Position numbers and translations under genes: made by a program | In this document: one piece after another, positions 51,501 through 60,299 of the stretch | How positions within the stretch are numbered: the first letter of the stretch is position 1 | Layout of the letters: each line of letters begins with the position of its first letter | Origin: Clostridiales bacterium | GTDB lineage: Bacteria > Bacillota > Clostridia > Saccharofermentanales > Saccharofermentanaceae | Direction of reading: 5' to 3' | DNA: 64,000 nt | Assembly: GCA_017427465.1 (NCBI GenBank) | Contig: JAFRST010000008.1 | Location: 23,451 to 87,450 of the forward strand | Notes under the pieces: model-generated | The model's database searches: none | What the model saw: only the letters and a program-made list of their open reading frames with translations | Told to the model about the DNA's origin: nothing

Positions 51501-53235
51501 GAACCATTTCCCATGCTATTTCGGGAATAACAAAGTCATATATAAAGCTGGCCATTGCAAGAGTAATTGCTGTGTTAGCCTGCAAACTAAGGTGCTCACG
51601 TTGGATTCTAAGATAATTGCTTTGTTCAGTGTAAAGTTTCTCCTTTGTTTGCGTAAAGAAGGCATCAAGAATCTCGCCTCGACTTAGCAATTCATCAACA
51701 TTCTCAATTTCTGCAAATATAGTTAAAAACAGTGGAACTCGCAGCGTCTCCAATAATGTTTGGTTGTTTTTTACGAAATCGATTTTGCTTTGAGAAACAG
51801 TTTTTTCTAAATATTCATAAATGTACTCATCATCTATTCCCGACAGTTCAAGTATAGTTATATTGTCTTCAAATATATCCTTTGACCTACTTGTAAGAAT
51901 GACGCGCACATTTTTCCAATCTTTCAAAATGCACTTAATCTCATTTACAACCATTGAATAAACAGTAGAACCATAAAGGTTTTTTAAGGAAATTTCATTT
52001 AATCCATCCAATAGCAAAACAAACTCAGGTTCATCCGAATTATACTTCTTCAAGATTTTTTCAATCTCTTCGTTCGGAACGGTATCTATATTTGGAAGTT
52101 TTTGAAGTTGTCTTTTAATAGAATTGATTATATAGTTGGACCATTGATCTTCCTTGTCAAAGTTATTGTCAAAGTCCTTCTTGCTTATTGCTTTTGACAG
52201 CTCAATATATAAGGGGATTTCCTTACTATTATTGCTATTCTCGCTATAAGCAGCCTTCATGATATGGTAAAGAACCGAGGTCTTTCCGATTCCACCTTCA
52301 CCAACAAGAAATAAATGCCCGGGAGTATCTCTGATAACCGATAGAAGTTTATTGTCTCTTTTCTTTTCTGACGGATCATCTTTTGGAACCAGTTTTGAAA
52401 GGTCTACTAAAGGAAAGAGATTAACGATAGGATCAAACTCCGAAAACCTGCTTTCAGATTCTCGTGATTCTTCATACCATAGTTTACCAGCTGCCCATAC
52501 GTCATTACGATTTAGCGTATGGACTGCAGGAATTCTATCAATAAAGCCTTTGACGAGTTCTTGATATGCGTCATTAGTAAAAGTATTATACTTTTCATCG
52601 CTTGGGATAAGGGATAATATCGTAATTACACCCAACTTAATCGTGCATTCTATATTGTTATCATCAAGGATATCTTTTAGATGCGAACCAAATAATCTAT
52701 TAACATTTTGCCAATCGATTTGTAAAGAAATCGTGTTTATTAGTTTGCCTTTAAAACTTTTACGATTATTATTAAACTTTTTATTGTTTTGCTTAATACA
52801 TTCTTCCAAATCTGATATTTCAGGGCGCTCTGGAATAAACCTGCTATTCCCAATTTCTCTAGCATAGAAGAAATAAGCACAATGTTCCGAAACGGTTTTC
52901 TCTATGGACTTTGAAAGATCAGCTAAAACCGTATCAGAACAGTTTTTCCCAATAATATTCTCTTCTAATAATCTTTTGTATTTTTGCCGGAAGAGGTCAT
53001 CTCCATAACCTCTAAATAGATCGGATCGTTTATCTTTGCTTTTCAGGGCTTTGCTCATGAAAACAGAATGTATGAAATCTGCATTACTAAACCAGCCATC
53101 TACGAAACCGTTTCCTGTACATTGACCTTTAGAATAACTGTACAAAAAATTATAAGCAGAACAACCTTCGCCCTTATATGTCTCTTTAGTGGCGACTTGT
53201 ACTGCTTCAAAGATGTTTTTTAAACTGATTATCAT
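48589..53235 (-). CDS. NACHT NTPase with C-terminal WD40 repeats (NLR-like, candidate anti-phage sensor)
   Basis: This is a 1548-aa, AT-rich protein. Residues 1-300 are a helical N-terminal region that I cannot assign. NACHT follows: Walker A GEGGIGKTS at 312-320, Walker B VLLLDGLNE at 406-414 with the DxxNE-type acidic patch, sensor-like VILTSRSKD near 444, and the wHTH/helical region to ~830. From ~830 to ~1500 there are about fourteen WD40-like units (SPDNRCILTIDGYGTANLWN type). NTPase-sensor-repeat proteins of this kind (STAND; bNACHT) recognise phage proteins and trigger cell death in other bacteria. The effector part would be the N-terminal region, which has no visible nuclease, TIR or protease motif. 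Confidence 0.85.
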   Translation of the reverse strand: MIISLKNIFEAVQVATKETYKGEGCSAYNFLYSYSKGQCTGNGFVDGWFSNADFIHSVFMSKALKSKDKRSDLFRGYGDDLFRQKYKRLLEENIIGKNCSDTVLADLSKSIEKTVSEHCAYFFYAREIGNSRFIPERPEISDLEECIKQNNKKFNNNRKSFKGKLINTISLQIDWQNVNRLFGSHLKDILDDNNIECTIKLGVITILSLIPSDEKYNTFTNDAYQELVKGFIDRIPAVHTLNRNDVWAAGKLWYEESRESESRFSEFDPIVNLFPLVDLSKLVPKDDPSEKKRDNKLLSVIRDTPGHLFLVGEGGIGKTSVLYHIMKAAYSENSNNSKEIPLYIELSKAISKKDFDNNFDKEDQWSNYIINSIKRQLQKLPNIDTVPNEEIEKILKKYNSDEPEFVLLLDGLNEISLKNLYGSTVYSMVVNEIKCILKDWKNVRVILTSRSKDIFEDNITILELSGIDDEYIYEYLEKTVSQSKIDFVKNNQTLLETLRVPLFLTIFAEIENVDELLSRGEILDAFFTQTKEKLYTEQSNYLRIQREHLSLQANTAITLAMASFIYDFVIPEIAWEMVQKNSFQISETRIEEKIREVLVDEAKKSPYCWAHGNDCFSEDYKGRFNESPNDVKQRFIDSFGEKNAPTNIRKFIIQQRAILVYDSKKDYEFRHQHFRDYFAALYHIKRLKLAIYVNEDPYINNRHLAREYLSEWRNPLPSQILIFIGEILGEAHNIPQYLKEENRWIFEPNNDYIKRGLDIYRFKNISEKASPEDRYVVWNLFQILKLVRKDLSGEDFSNLDLSICHANGFRLGNNTYSANFDGSILTDAFFLLSGNNHPVRDAYFSPDNRCILTIDGYGTANLWNAITHEVICNLSTRDKQIISACFHPKEKKLFTASLYGLINIWNYDEYSASIICSHDINIPLQRAQYSLMGDSIITISVNYAVNAFDSNNFEELTDSFGDVFQDEIRFVHFSPKGNYIITVPADDDTDPINIWSSKAPHTLIRKSTIPNSSYITSAQFSPDEKRILVGFLHGDAQIIDAESANSIASLCSFSGHFTSLQYKPLSGDELITTDSEGKTVIYETKYHNEVHHKYLSRTVDPFSRYSPDGNYIISSSYNFIKGDCDALIWDAKTFTEIPGGVLKGHTAKFSSAQFTPDSNQVITIFQNGKVNAWNINSSEKVRKEVNFIEDNIYLYSINYSKDGERIVTVSNDGILKILDSKTLSELRTIQGKNYIISAHLNLENTRILIAQRYSKYGEYYEVLDAESEKDLINTTDPSVGKLLDENGEPIQIDSVHFSNDGKHIVAASVLDGSVLVWNSSDLSNCQRFTDENWWSSYQDTILDLIPHRLFSTPSIQYGPNDSSFVLLHNKIGCSHIEIRDTGSFNLISERCLDSIYNQLVISPNGDYIATSGWDDHRNTGIVKLWTLDLVEVLGGTIEFSNQHIKSFQFSPNGKYLLVVTSQNEKDSASVWHIKTEQNAEVSISCIQNIPNYPGLEVWNVDLQNINELSDISDEMRKHLVEYGALIDEKEQKHEHIPNDAEKTTHKQR

Positions 53236-53366
53236 CTAATTCCAACCAATTCCGAAAATACAACATGTTTTTCCTAAAGGTCCTGTGGCGAAATAGTATC
53301 AAAGAACTATCCAGCCTACAGCAATTATAACATTGTTGTTTTTTGTGATACGAACGGAGGTTTGAA
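53236..53366. promoter_or_regulatory. Divergent promoter region with a shared motif
   Basis: The 131-base gap between the NACHT gene (-) and the ClpX-like gene (+) contains ATGTTTTTCCTAAAGG at 53265-53280. Nearly the same sequence, ATGTTTTTCCTAAAAGG, lies at 55753-55769 upstream of the zinc-ribbon gene at 55833. A common regulator or promoter class is possible. Confidence 0.4.
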
Positions 53367-54953
53367 ATGATCGACTACACTAAACTTGAATGCATTGAAT
53401 ACAGGATATTAGACGAAGGGTTCGTTTGTAACAAGACAAGTGTCTTAAGCTGCTTCTCTGATGGGATCCTTGTATATACAGAGCAGAAGAAAACCATTAC
53501 CGTGTTCTGCAGAATCCTTCCGGACTATGCATCTGATACGTCCAAAATCGTAAATGAGATAACCGGGCTCCCGTTGCCAAAGAAAAGCAATTATCATTTC
53601 ATGTGCATTGAATCTATTAAGAATGCCATAAAGTGGAATTCAACAATCGAATACATCATTTCCTGTCTGAATTTTAAAAAGGGAGATTTTATTCGATCTA
53701 TGGTATTTGCTAAACGAACAAAGGGTGAAGAACCAAAATGTTTGTTTGTTGGTGCGAAAGATGAAGAAATCTCAACAATCAAAAAAGAATACGCAGTTCA
53801 AGGCATCACAATTGGATTACCGGAACCATTTAGATTTGAGCTCAAGCGTGACAGCAGCAGTAATGATGTGGTGTCTGAGATAAAGGCATGGATAGCCAGG
53901 ACTGATTTTAATGAGTTTAGAGGTGAGATCTCGAAAACAGTAATCGGGCAAAACAACCTGCTGTTAGTTCTATTAAGTGTTTATCTTTATTTGAGGAATA
54001 TTGCAGAAGACAGGCAGATAAATAAGAATAACATCCTCCTATGCGGTCCTTCAGGCTGCGGCAAGACAGAAACGGTTAGAGCATTAAAGAACTATTTTAA
54101 GCAGCATATTCCACTGCTGACGATAAGCCTGCGCGATACCAGTAAGATAACTTCAGAAGGTTATTCAGGTATGAATACGTCGTACATTGTACAGGAATTT
54201 AGGAGAATAGGTTCGAATGGAATAGGCATAGTATTCCTGGACGAGTTTGACAAAAGAATTATTCCTGACATGAACCACGGAGAAAACGTAAATGCAGCAA
54301 TCCAGGCACAACTATTAACAGCGGTAGAAGGGTGCATGCTGGATGGAGTCGATACTTCAAAGACTATGTTTATCGGCATGGGTTCTTTTGACCACGTCAG
54401 AGAAACTAAAGCAAAAGCCGAAAAACACAGATTCGGTCTGGGAATCGAGAGTGATAGCGATAGCAATAGCGCGGTTGCACATTGCGATATGAACATCACC
54501 AGAGAGGATATGATCGAAATGGGAGGCCTTTATGAACTTATAGGCAGGTTTTCCTGCGTGGTCAACTACGGTTCTCTTTCTGAAGAAGCGATAGACAAAA
54601 TCGTTGACTTAAGGCTGAAAGAGATCTCAGAAGAGCTCGGTATTCCGATATCAGTTTCTGATGACATGAGAGCCTATCTGCATGCCAATTCGAATACGCC
54701 TTTCGGGAACAGGCTCATTTATTCTATTTTGCGCGAAAGTGTGAATCAAGCACTGCTGCATATGCTTACCAACAATATTCCTTTAGATGAAATTGAACTG
54801 GTGATAACCGGCAAAGAGGAATTTGAGATAAAGCCTGCTATCAGTCAAAACGATGAAATGCAGAAAGCTCTTGAAGCCTTTTCTTCGGAAAATACTTCCG
54901 AAGTAAAAAAGTCAATTAATGATAGAGAAGAGAAACTTCCATTTGAGGATTGA
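53367..54953 (+). CDS. ClpX-like AAA+ ATPase with a novel N-terminal domain
   Basis: This is a 528-aa protein with CGGAGG upstream. Residues 1-190 are an unrecognised mixed domain and lack the ClpX zinc finger. The AAA+ module starts TVIGQNNLL (near 191, as in ClpX VIGQ), with Walker A GPSGCGKTE at 227-235, a pore-like EGYSG near 264, Walker B IVFLDEFDK at 288-296 and a C-terminal helical lid with IGRFSCVVNYGSLSEEAIDK, as in ClpX/HslU. No IGF-type ClpP-docking loop was found, so it may be a stand-alone unfoldase or remodeller. It shares a divergent promoter region with the NACHT gene, and a membrane protein follows 27 bases later. Confidence 0.8.
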   Translation: MIDYTKLECIEYRILDEGFVCNKTSVLSCFSDGILVYTEQKKTITVFCRILPDYASDTSKIVNEITGLPLPKKSNYHFMCIESIKNAIKWNSTIEYIISCLNFKKGDFIRSMVFAKRTKGEEPKCLFVGAKDEEISTIKKEYAVQGITIGLPEPFRFELKRDSSSNDVVSEIKAWIARTDFNEFRGEISKTVIGQNNLLLVLLSVYLYLRNIAEDRQINKNNILLCGPSGCGKTETVRALKNYFKQHIPLLTISLRDTSKITSEGYSGMNTSYIVQEFRRIGSNGIGIVFLDEFDKRIIPDMNHGENVNAAIQAQLLTAVEGCMLDGVDTSKTMFIGMGSFDHVRETKAKAEKHRFGLGIESDSDSNSAVAHCDMNITREDMIEMGGLYELIGRFSCVVNYGSLSEEAIDKIVDLRLKEISEELGIPISVSDDMRAYLHANSNTPFGNRLIYSILRESVNQALLHMLTNNIPLDEIELVITGKEEFEIKPAISQNDEMQKALEAFSSENTSEVKKSINDREEKLPFED

Positions 54954-54980
54954 TGAGGTTCATGAGAAAGGAGGCCGCTT

Positions 54981-55715
54981 ATGGAAAGTGCAAAGAAATC
55001 AGTGACTTTATATATTTTGACACTTTTAGGATTTGTGTTCTCTGCAGTTTTGCAGCTGGCACACTATTTCGCAAAGCATTTTTCATACAATGATCCAGTG
55101 TCCAAATATGTTTTGTTTAGCGGATCAATGTATCTGGCTACGGCGGCAGTTATGATGCTGTTCAGGAAAAAGAAGCCGGTATTACTGGTGTTCATACCGC
55201 TATATGCGTATATCTGTTCGTCTGAGTTGTTCTGGTACGGCAGGGGTAGTTATATTTCCAAAATGCAGTTTCTTGTTCTCGCATGCTTGATAATATCAGG
55301 TCACTGTGCTGCCTGTGTCTACATGACGAGAATCAAGTCAAGACTCATAAGAGGGATCAGCAGATGCGCATGGCTTGTTTCTTTGATATTGCAAACAGTG
55401 CTGTCAGTGATCCTCGCTTTTCACCTGGACCGGTACCTCTTGTCAAAGAATCTGCTCAGCACGGCGTGGGTTTACATGATACTTATTACGATGTGCCAGA
55501 ACATCAAGTTCATAAGAAGGCGTTATGATCACGTTTCGCGTGTAATGATGTTCATTCCGTCTTTGCTGATCTTGGCCGCCGCAATATCTGCATATGGTTT
55601 GGGCTCGAAAACAGATCCGTTCTTAACAACAACAATTAATATTGCCCCGTGTATTGTATTGGCGGTTACATTCTTTCTGTATTCATTGTGGATTTATCAA
55701 GGAAAAGGAGACTGA
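54981..55715 (+). CDS. Polytopic membrane protein (7-8 helices)
   Basis: This is a 244-aa protein with AGAAAGGAGG before the ATG. Hydrophobic helices lie at roughly 8-28, 42-58, 67-84, 91-110, 122-142, 155-172, 184-202 and 212-232, with short loops. No transporter or enzyme motif is visible. It follows the ClpX-like gene by 27 bases and is probably cotranscribed, so a membrane partner of that ATPase is possible. Confidence 0.75.
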   Translation: MESAKKSVTLYILTLLGFVFSAVLQLAHYFAKHFSYNDPVSKYVLFSGSMYLATAAVMMLFRKKKPVLLVFIPLYAYICSSELFWYGRGSYISKMQFLVLACLIISGHCAACVYMTRIKSRLIRGISRCAWLVSLILQTVLSVILAFHLDRYLLSKNLLSTAWVYMILITMCQNIKFIRRRYDHVSRVMMFIPSLLILAAAISAYGLGSKTDPFLTTTINIAPCIVLAVTFFLYSLWIYQGKGD

Positions 55716-55832
55716 TACCGGGGCCTAGATTCGGGTTTTCCTAAATTATGCGATGTTTTTCCTAAAAGGCGGATGGGAAGATTAGCTTACAGGGAAAAAC
55801 TACTAAGTTAACTCAATGAGGAGGAAAACAAT

Positions 55833-56879
55833 ATGCGTGCAGAACTGGTTTTGTTATCTTGTAAGACTTGTGGAGCTTCTTTGGAAATAGAAAGGGAAGA
55901 TCTTCCGAATTATCTGCGTTGTCAGCGCTGTGGAAATCTGTACCGTGTTACAGAACTTACTGATGAGTTACTGCTTAAAAGAGGCATTAAGCATCTTGAA
56001 TTAGGTAGTTATGCCAGAGCGGCCAAAATGTTTGATGTGTTTGTTGATAATTGCCCCGAAGACTATAGAGGTTATCTTGGGTTATATCTTAGCAACTATT
56101 CTTTAGGTAAAGTTGAGCCGACGAACAAGCGTAATGCTCTCAGGCTCGCACCGGAAAGCATCCGCAGCTATCTTGGCAATTTGGAAATACGCGATCTAAT
56201 TCAAGAAAAGAATTGCCTTGACCGATTGAATTATCTTAATGAAACCAGTTCTTCAGAGTGTTTAAAAAACAGATATGAACAAGAGTATATAGAACTGGTT
56301 AATAAACAGAAAAATAGAGAAGATGACATTCTGAAAAAAATAGCAAATGAGAAAGCGGAGCTGCGCACATATAAAAGAAAATCACACTTCTATGAACTGG
56401 GAAGCCTTATAAAAAACATTTTCTTGGGATTGTGGTCAGCTATTAAGAAAACATTGATTTTTGCTGCGATAACGATCGTGCCGTATATAGTTGTTTTCGC
56501 TGTTGTTACAGGGAACAGCGGTGTCAATGAATATTGGAACAAGCACTATTTGGATCCGTTCTTTATTGCATGCCTTCTTGTGTTAGCTTTGTCTGGTATG
56601 GTCACATTCATAAAGAAGCAATATGAGATCAATTCGGAAATCAAAGCGAAGATAAGAACGAATGAAGCTAAAATTGATGATTCATATGCAACTCTGAAAA
56701 ATATTAAAACTCTGTTGCCAAAACAGATTGACGAACTAAACAGCAAGTATCAAAGAATCCAATCTGTATATGAGCAGAACCGTATTAATAATGCAACTGA
56801 AATAAAACGCCTTGAACAACAAATTGCTTTAAGCCAGAGTCAGAATAGTATCGAATACTACTATCCGTTACTTTGCTGA
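55833..56879 (+). CDS. Zinc-ribbon, two-helix coiled-coil membrane protein
   Basis: This is a 348-aa protein with GAGGAGG upstream. Zinc ribbon CKTCG..CQRCG at residues ~10-32, then TPR-like helices (~45-110, ELGSYARAAKMFDVFVDNC), a charged coiled coil (~145-180), two membrane helices (~200-226 and ~240-260) and a second coiled coil (~265-335, ELNSKYQRIQSVYEQNR). No enzyme motif. A motif shared with the NACHT/ClpX promoter region lies 64-80 bases upstream, suggesting shared control. Confidence 0.7.
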   Translation: MRAELVLLSCKTCGASLEIEREDLPNYLRCQRCGNLYRVTELTDELLLKRGIKHLELGSYARAAKMFDVFVDNCPEDYRGYLGLYLSNYSLGKVEPTNKRNALRLAPESIRSYLGNLEIRDLIQEKNCLDRLNYLNETSSSECLKNRYEQEYIELVNKQKNREDDILKKIANEKAELRTYKRKSHFYELGSLIKNIFLGLWSAIKKTLIFAAITIVPYIVVFAVVTGNSGVNEYWNKHYLDPFFIACLLVLALSGMVTFIKKQYEINSEIKAKIRTNEAKIDDSYATLKNIKTLLPKQIDELNSKYQRIQSVYEQNRINNATEIKRLEQQIALSQSQNSIEYYYPLLC

Positions 56880-56928
56880 GTGTGACAGAAGAGAGTTAAA
56901 GCAGGAACACATGCTTACCGATCTTAAA

Positions 56929-58647
56929 TCACACCTCAACAGTAAATAGCGCGTGGAAGTATTTCCTTCTGGCCATCAGCTCGTCGAAGGTACCCTGCTC
57001 TTCGATCCTGCCGTTCTTCATTACGAGGATGCGGTCATATTTCTTCATGAGCTTCTCATCGAGTGAATGCGTGACGACAATCCTCGTAAGGCCGGTAAGA
57101 TCAAGGATGTCAGAAGAGACCTTGTATGCAGTCTGGGAATCCAGTGCCGCGGTTATCTCGTCAGCTAAGAGGACAGATGAATCCTTAAGAAGGCTCCTGG
57201 CAATGGAGATCCTTTGCTTCTCGCCGCCTGATAAGCCGCTGCCGTTCTCGCCGCAGAGATAATCTTCGCCGCGCTCTTTTAGAAGTTCGCCGAGATTTGC
57301 GCGCATCACCGCCTGCCGCACCTTCTCTTCAGGGAAATCCCTGAACATCGTAATGTTGTCTTTTATGGACGAATTGAACACGAACACGTTCTGCTGTATC
57401 GATGCCACCTGATCGAAAAGCGAATCCGATGATGAATCCTTAAGATCTGCATCGTCCCAGCTTATCGTGCCGCTGTATTCGGCACCGCATGCGCCGGACA
57501 GGATGAGGTTTAAGAGGGTGGACTTGCCGCTTCCGGAAGAGCCGACGATCGCATAGGATTTTCCGGCTTCAAAATCAACTGAAATGTCGTGAAGGATCTC
57601 TTTTCCTTCTTCGTAAGAGAAGGAGACGTTCTTAAGGGAGATGCTTTTCGAGAGCTTGGACAGCACTTTATCGCCGCCCGTATATGAGCTCTTCTCGAGC
57701 GCTTCGGAGACCTTTCTGATCAGGGCATCCGAAGCTTTCCTGCCGGCAAGAAGGCCGGGGAGTTCTGCGACCGGAGCTACCACAAAGTTCATGAGGTTTA
57801 CGAACATCATGACGTTGCCTGCAGAAAGCCCCTTGCCCGAGAACGCGAGATACGCGCCGACAAAGAAGACTGTGAGCTGTGCGGACATGCTTGACAGCTG
57901 GCTTAACGTATCGATAAAGATGCGGAGCCTGGTCCTTTTGAATTTGGATGTCTCGAGCTTCGTGTTCTCCTTGGAGAAAAGCCCTGATACGGCGCCTTCA
58001 GCCCTGAAGCTCTTAACGACCGAGAAGCCGTTAAGGCAGTCGCTGTTGGTGGCTGTAAAGCTCTTGTTGCCGTCTGACACTTTCACCTCACGGACAGCAA
58101 GTTTCTTGCCCGACATGAGAGATACAAGGAGCGGAACGAATGTCACGCCTATCGCAACGGCTGTAAGCAAAGGCGAATAGAAGATCATGAGTGTTAGTGC
58201 AAAGAAGAACGAAGATGCCCTGTATACGAACCAGAATTCCTTGTCCAGATAATTGGTTTCTATAGAAGTGCAGTCATTCGTCAGTGCAGAGAGATAAGTT
58301 GCCGTGTTCTCGTTCCGGAAAGACGTGATGTTCTTCTCCGTAAGCTTGCGGAAGAGCGCCTCCTTATAGTTCTGCATGGCCTTCTTTACATACCTGGGCT
58401 TGGCATAGTAATTCAGGAAAGACGCAAACAGGAAAAATACAGCGACTGCCCAGGAGATCCACAGGAGCTGCATTATGCTGTAATTTCCTTTGCCGGCTGC
58501 GGTATCCAGGAGCTCTCCAAGGATCCACGATATGCCCATGCACATCATGCCTGAGAGAAGTGCTCCTATGACCGAGAGGATATAATTGGCGTGGTTGTCC
58601 CTATGGAACTGAGACTTCAGTTCCACATATAAGTTTTTTGTCTTCAT
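56929..58647 (-). CDS. ABC exporter, fused permease and ATPase
   Basis: This is a 572-aa protein with AAAGGA upstream. Six membrane helices span ~20-300, then the nucleotide-binding domain: Walker A VGSSGSGKSTLL (near 370), Q loop IQQNVFVF, signature LSGGEKQR (near 475), Walker B SSVLLADEITAALD (near 495) and H-loop THS (near 525). It is a half-size exporter (LmrA/MsbA type), acting as a homodimer. It is 21 bases downstream of the XRE regulator at 58669, which probably controls it. Confidence 0.93.
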   Translation of the reverse strand: MKTKNLYVELKSQFHRDNHANYILSVIGALLSGMMCMGISWILGELLDTAAGKGNYSIMQLLWISWAVAVFFLFASFLNYYAKPRYVKKAMQNYKEALFRKLTEKNITSFRNENTATYLSALTNDCTSIETNYLDKEFWFVYRASSFFFALTLMIFYSPLLTAVAIGVTFVPLLVSLMSGKKLAVREVKVSDGNKSFTATNSDCLNGFSVVKSFRAEGAVSGLFSKENTKLETSKFKRTRLRIFIDTLSQLSSMSAQLTVFFVGAYLAFSGKGLSAGNVMMFVNLMNFVVAPVAELPGLLAGRKASDALIRKVSEALEKSSYTGGDKVLSKLSKSISLKNVSFSYEEGKEILHDISVDFEAGKSYAIVGSSGSGKSTLLNLILSGACGAEYSGTISWDDADLKDSSSDSLFDQVASIQQNVFVFNSSIKDNITMFRDFPEEKVRQAVMRANLGELLKERGEDYLCGENGSGLSGGEKQRISIARSLLKDSSVLLADEITAALDSQTAYKVSSDILDLTGLTRIVVTHSLDEKLMKKYDRILVMKNGRIEEQGTFDELMARRKYFHALFTVEV

Positions 58648-58668
58648 GGCTGATTCCTTTTTAGGTTT

Positions 58669-59727
58669 TTATTTTGTCGCGAACGCTGTGAATTTCTTGT
58701 CGCCTATCAGATCAAGAACCGTATGGATAGTTTCATTGCCGGTCCTTCCGAGCATCGTAAAAGTGCTCGTCTCGTACGAGATGTCGAACAACTTAATGAT
58801 ATCCGCATTATCGTCAGGCGCGGCGTCAAAGTACTCCGCAAGCCTTTTGGCCTCGTCAATGAGTTCTTTGGCATGAGCCTTGTCGCCGGTCATGAAATAC
58901 GCATAGCTTTCCGAAATCAGGAAAGCAGCATTAGTCTTATCAAAGAAGCACGGCTCGTCATTTTTCCTGAGACTTACAAGATTGTCTATACTCCACCTCG
59001 CGACTGTTTTTGCGCGCTCCCAGTCTCGGCGGTTGCAGTAGTAATACAAAAGTCCCATGGAGGTGTTGTTAATGTCAGCAATACTGTCCCAGAAAGCAAT
59101 CGCCAGCTGGTTCAGGCATGCATTGTCCGTCTCTCCTTTAAGAGCCGTAAGCCAACCGATCTTGGAATTGAAGACTCCCGCCTCGTTGTTCTTCTTCATC
59201 ATGTCCAGCGCCTTGTCCCTGTCGTTGACAAGGAAATTCAGGAGCGCGATGTCGCCTATTATCGCGAGTTTGCCGTATTTCGGATTTATATCGTGCGGCA
59301 CTATTCCTAATGCTTTCTCGAAAAGCTCGATCGCACGTCTCATCCACCCGTTATTCCGCTCTTCCATACCGAACGTAAGATACATCTTAGCCGACGCCAC
59401 AATCACATTAAAATCATTCGGATATTTGGTCAGCGCCTTCTCCGCGAACTCCAGCCCGGCTCTGTCCTTGGAGACGATATATCCGTAGATCTGATCCGTT
59501 ATGGAGCGCTTGCGGTTCTCCGCCATCTCATAACCTAATAAGTTATCCACGGAGGTGTCGAAAAGATCCGCGATCCTGACCAGCATCTCCAGTTCCGGCG
59601 ACGAGAGCCCCGCCTCCCACTTATAGACCGCACCAGCCGTAACGCCTAAAGCATCGGCCAGCGCCTCCTGCGTGAGCGAACGCTCCTTCCTCATCCTCTT
59701 CAAGTTCTCGGCAAGTCTGATATCCAT
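58669..59727 (-). CDS. XRE-family transcriptional regulator with TPR-like repeats
   Basis: This is a 352-aa protein. ATG 59727 follows GGGGGATAACAAC. HTH_3 domain at ~7-62 (LTQEALADALGVTAGAVYKW) is followed by about eight helical pairs resembling TPR, as in signal-sensing XRE regulators. It heads an operon with the exporter at 56929. Inverted ATACTAA/TTAGTAT sites lie upstream at 59800-59835 and may be its operator. Confidence 0.85.
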   Translation of the reverse strand: MDIRLAENLKRMRKERSLTQEALADALGVTAGAVYKWEAGLSSPELEMLVRIADLFDTSVDNLLGYEMAENRKRSITDQIYGYIVSKDRAGLEFAEKALTKYPNDFNVIVASAKMYLTFGMEERNNGWMRRAIELFEKALGIVPHDINPKYGKLAIIGDIALLNFLVNDRDKALDMMKKNNEAGVFNSKIGWLTALKGETDNACLNQLAIAFWDSIADINNTSMGLLYYYCNRRDWERAKTVARWSIDNLVSLRKNDEPCFFDKTNAAFLISESYAYFMTGDKAHAKELIDEAKRLAEYFDAAPDDNADIIKLFDISYETSTFTMLGRTGNETIHTVLDLIGDKKFTAFATK

Positions 59728-59799
59728 GTTGTTATCCCCCGTCTGCTGTCTTTTGACCATATGATAGCGGATGCCGGCCTGGATTTGAACTGATTACTA

Positions 59800-59835
59800 A
59801 TACTAATCGGATTTTATTTTTCCTACTGTTAGTAT
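59800..59835. promoter_or_regulatory. Inverted repeat in the XRE/small-membrane-protein divergent gap
   Basis: ATACTAA (59800-59806) and TTAGTAT (59829-59835) are perfect complements separated by 22 bases, with ATCGG copies beside both arms. A candidate operator for the XRE regulator; inference from position. Confidence 0.4.
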
Positions 59836-59969
59836 GAATTAATCGGAAGCATATCCGTTCACGACCGGATTTTTACCGTTTGCGACAGGTCCCGTTTTGA
59901 CAGGTTTCTGTTTGTTATGCTTACAGTGTCAAAAGCAAAACCCAATTGAACTTCGAAAGGAAAACAGTT

Positions 59970-60203
59970 ATGAAAAAGTCAAGCGAAAAGAAGATCACAA
60001 CACTCAAGGTTTTTAAGGCAATCGTATTCATTTATTCCTGCGTAATTATCGCCTTACTCATCCAGACCATTTACGGCTGGGCCACAGGCACATTCGATAC
60101 CGAATATGCAATTCTTGCTTCTTGTGCAGCAACATACTGCACTACAGTGGCTATATATGAAGACATGAAGAAAAAGGACGCTGCTAAACAGTCTGTCAAG
60201 TAA
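59970..60203 (+). CDS. Small two-helix membrane protein
   Basis: This is a 77-aa protein from ATG 59970, with AAAGGA seven bases before it. Basic N-terminus (KKSSEKKITTLK), two hydrophobic helices (about 15-35 and 44-62), and a basic C-terminus (KKKDAAKQSVK). Small accessory membrane proteins like this often accompany ABC exporters, but it is on the opposite strand. Family unknown. Confidence 0.65.
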   Translation: MKKSSEKKITTLKVFKAIVFIYSCVIIALLIQTIYGWATGTFDTEYAILASCAATYCTTVAIYEDMKKKDAAKQSVK

Positions 60204-60299
60204 TGTACGAATAAGAGGTATCGCCTTTATGAAGTTTTTGGGGTTTGATGATGTTCATGAATATCTTTTATGCCTCGCGACCCAAAAAGGACCTTTGTT

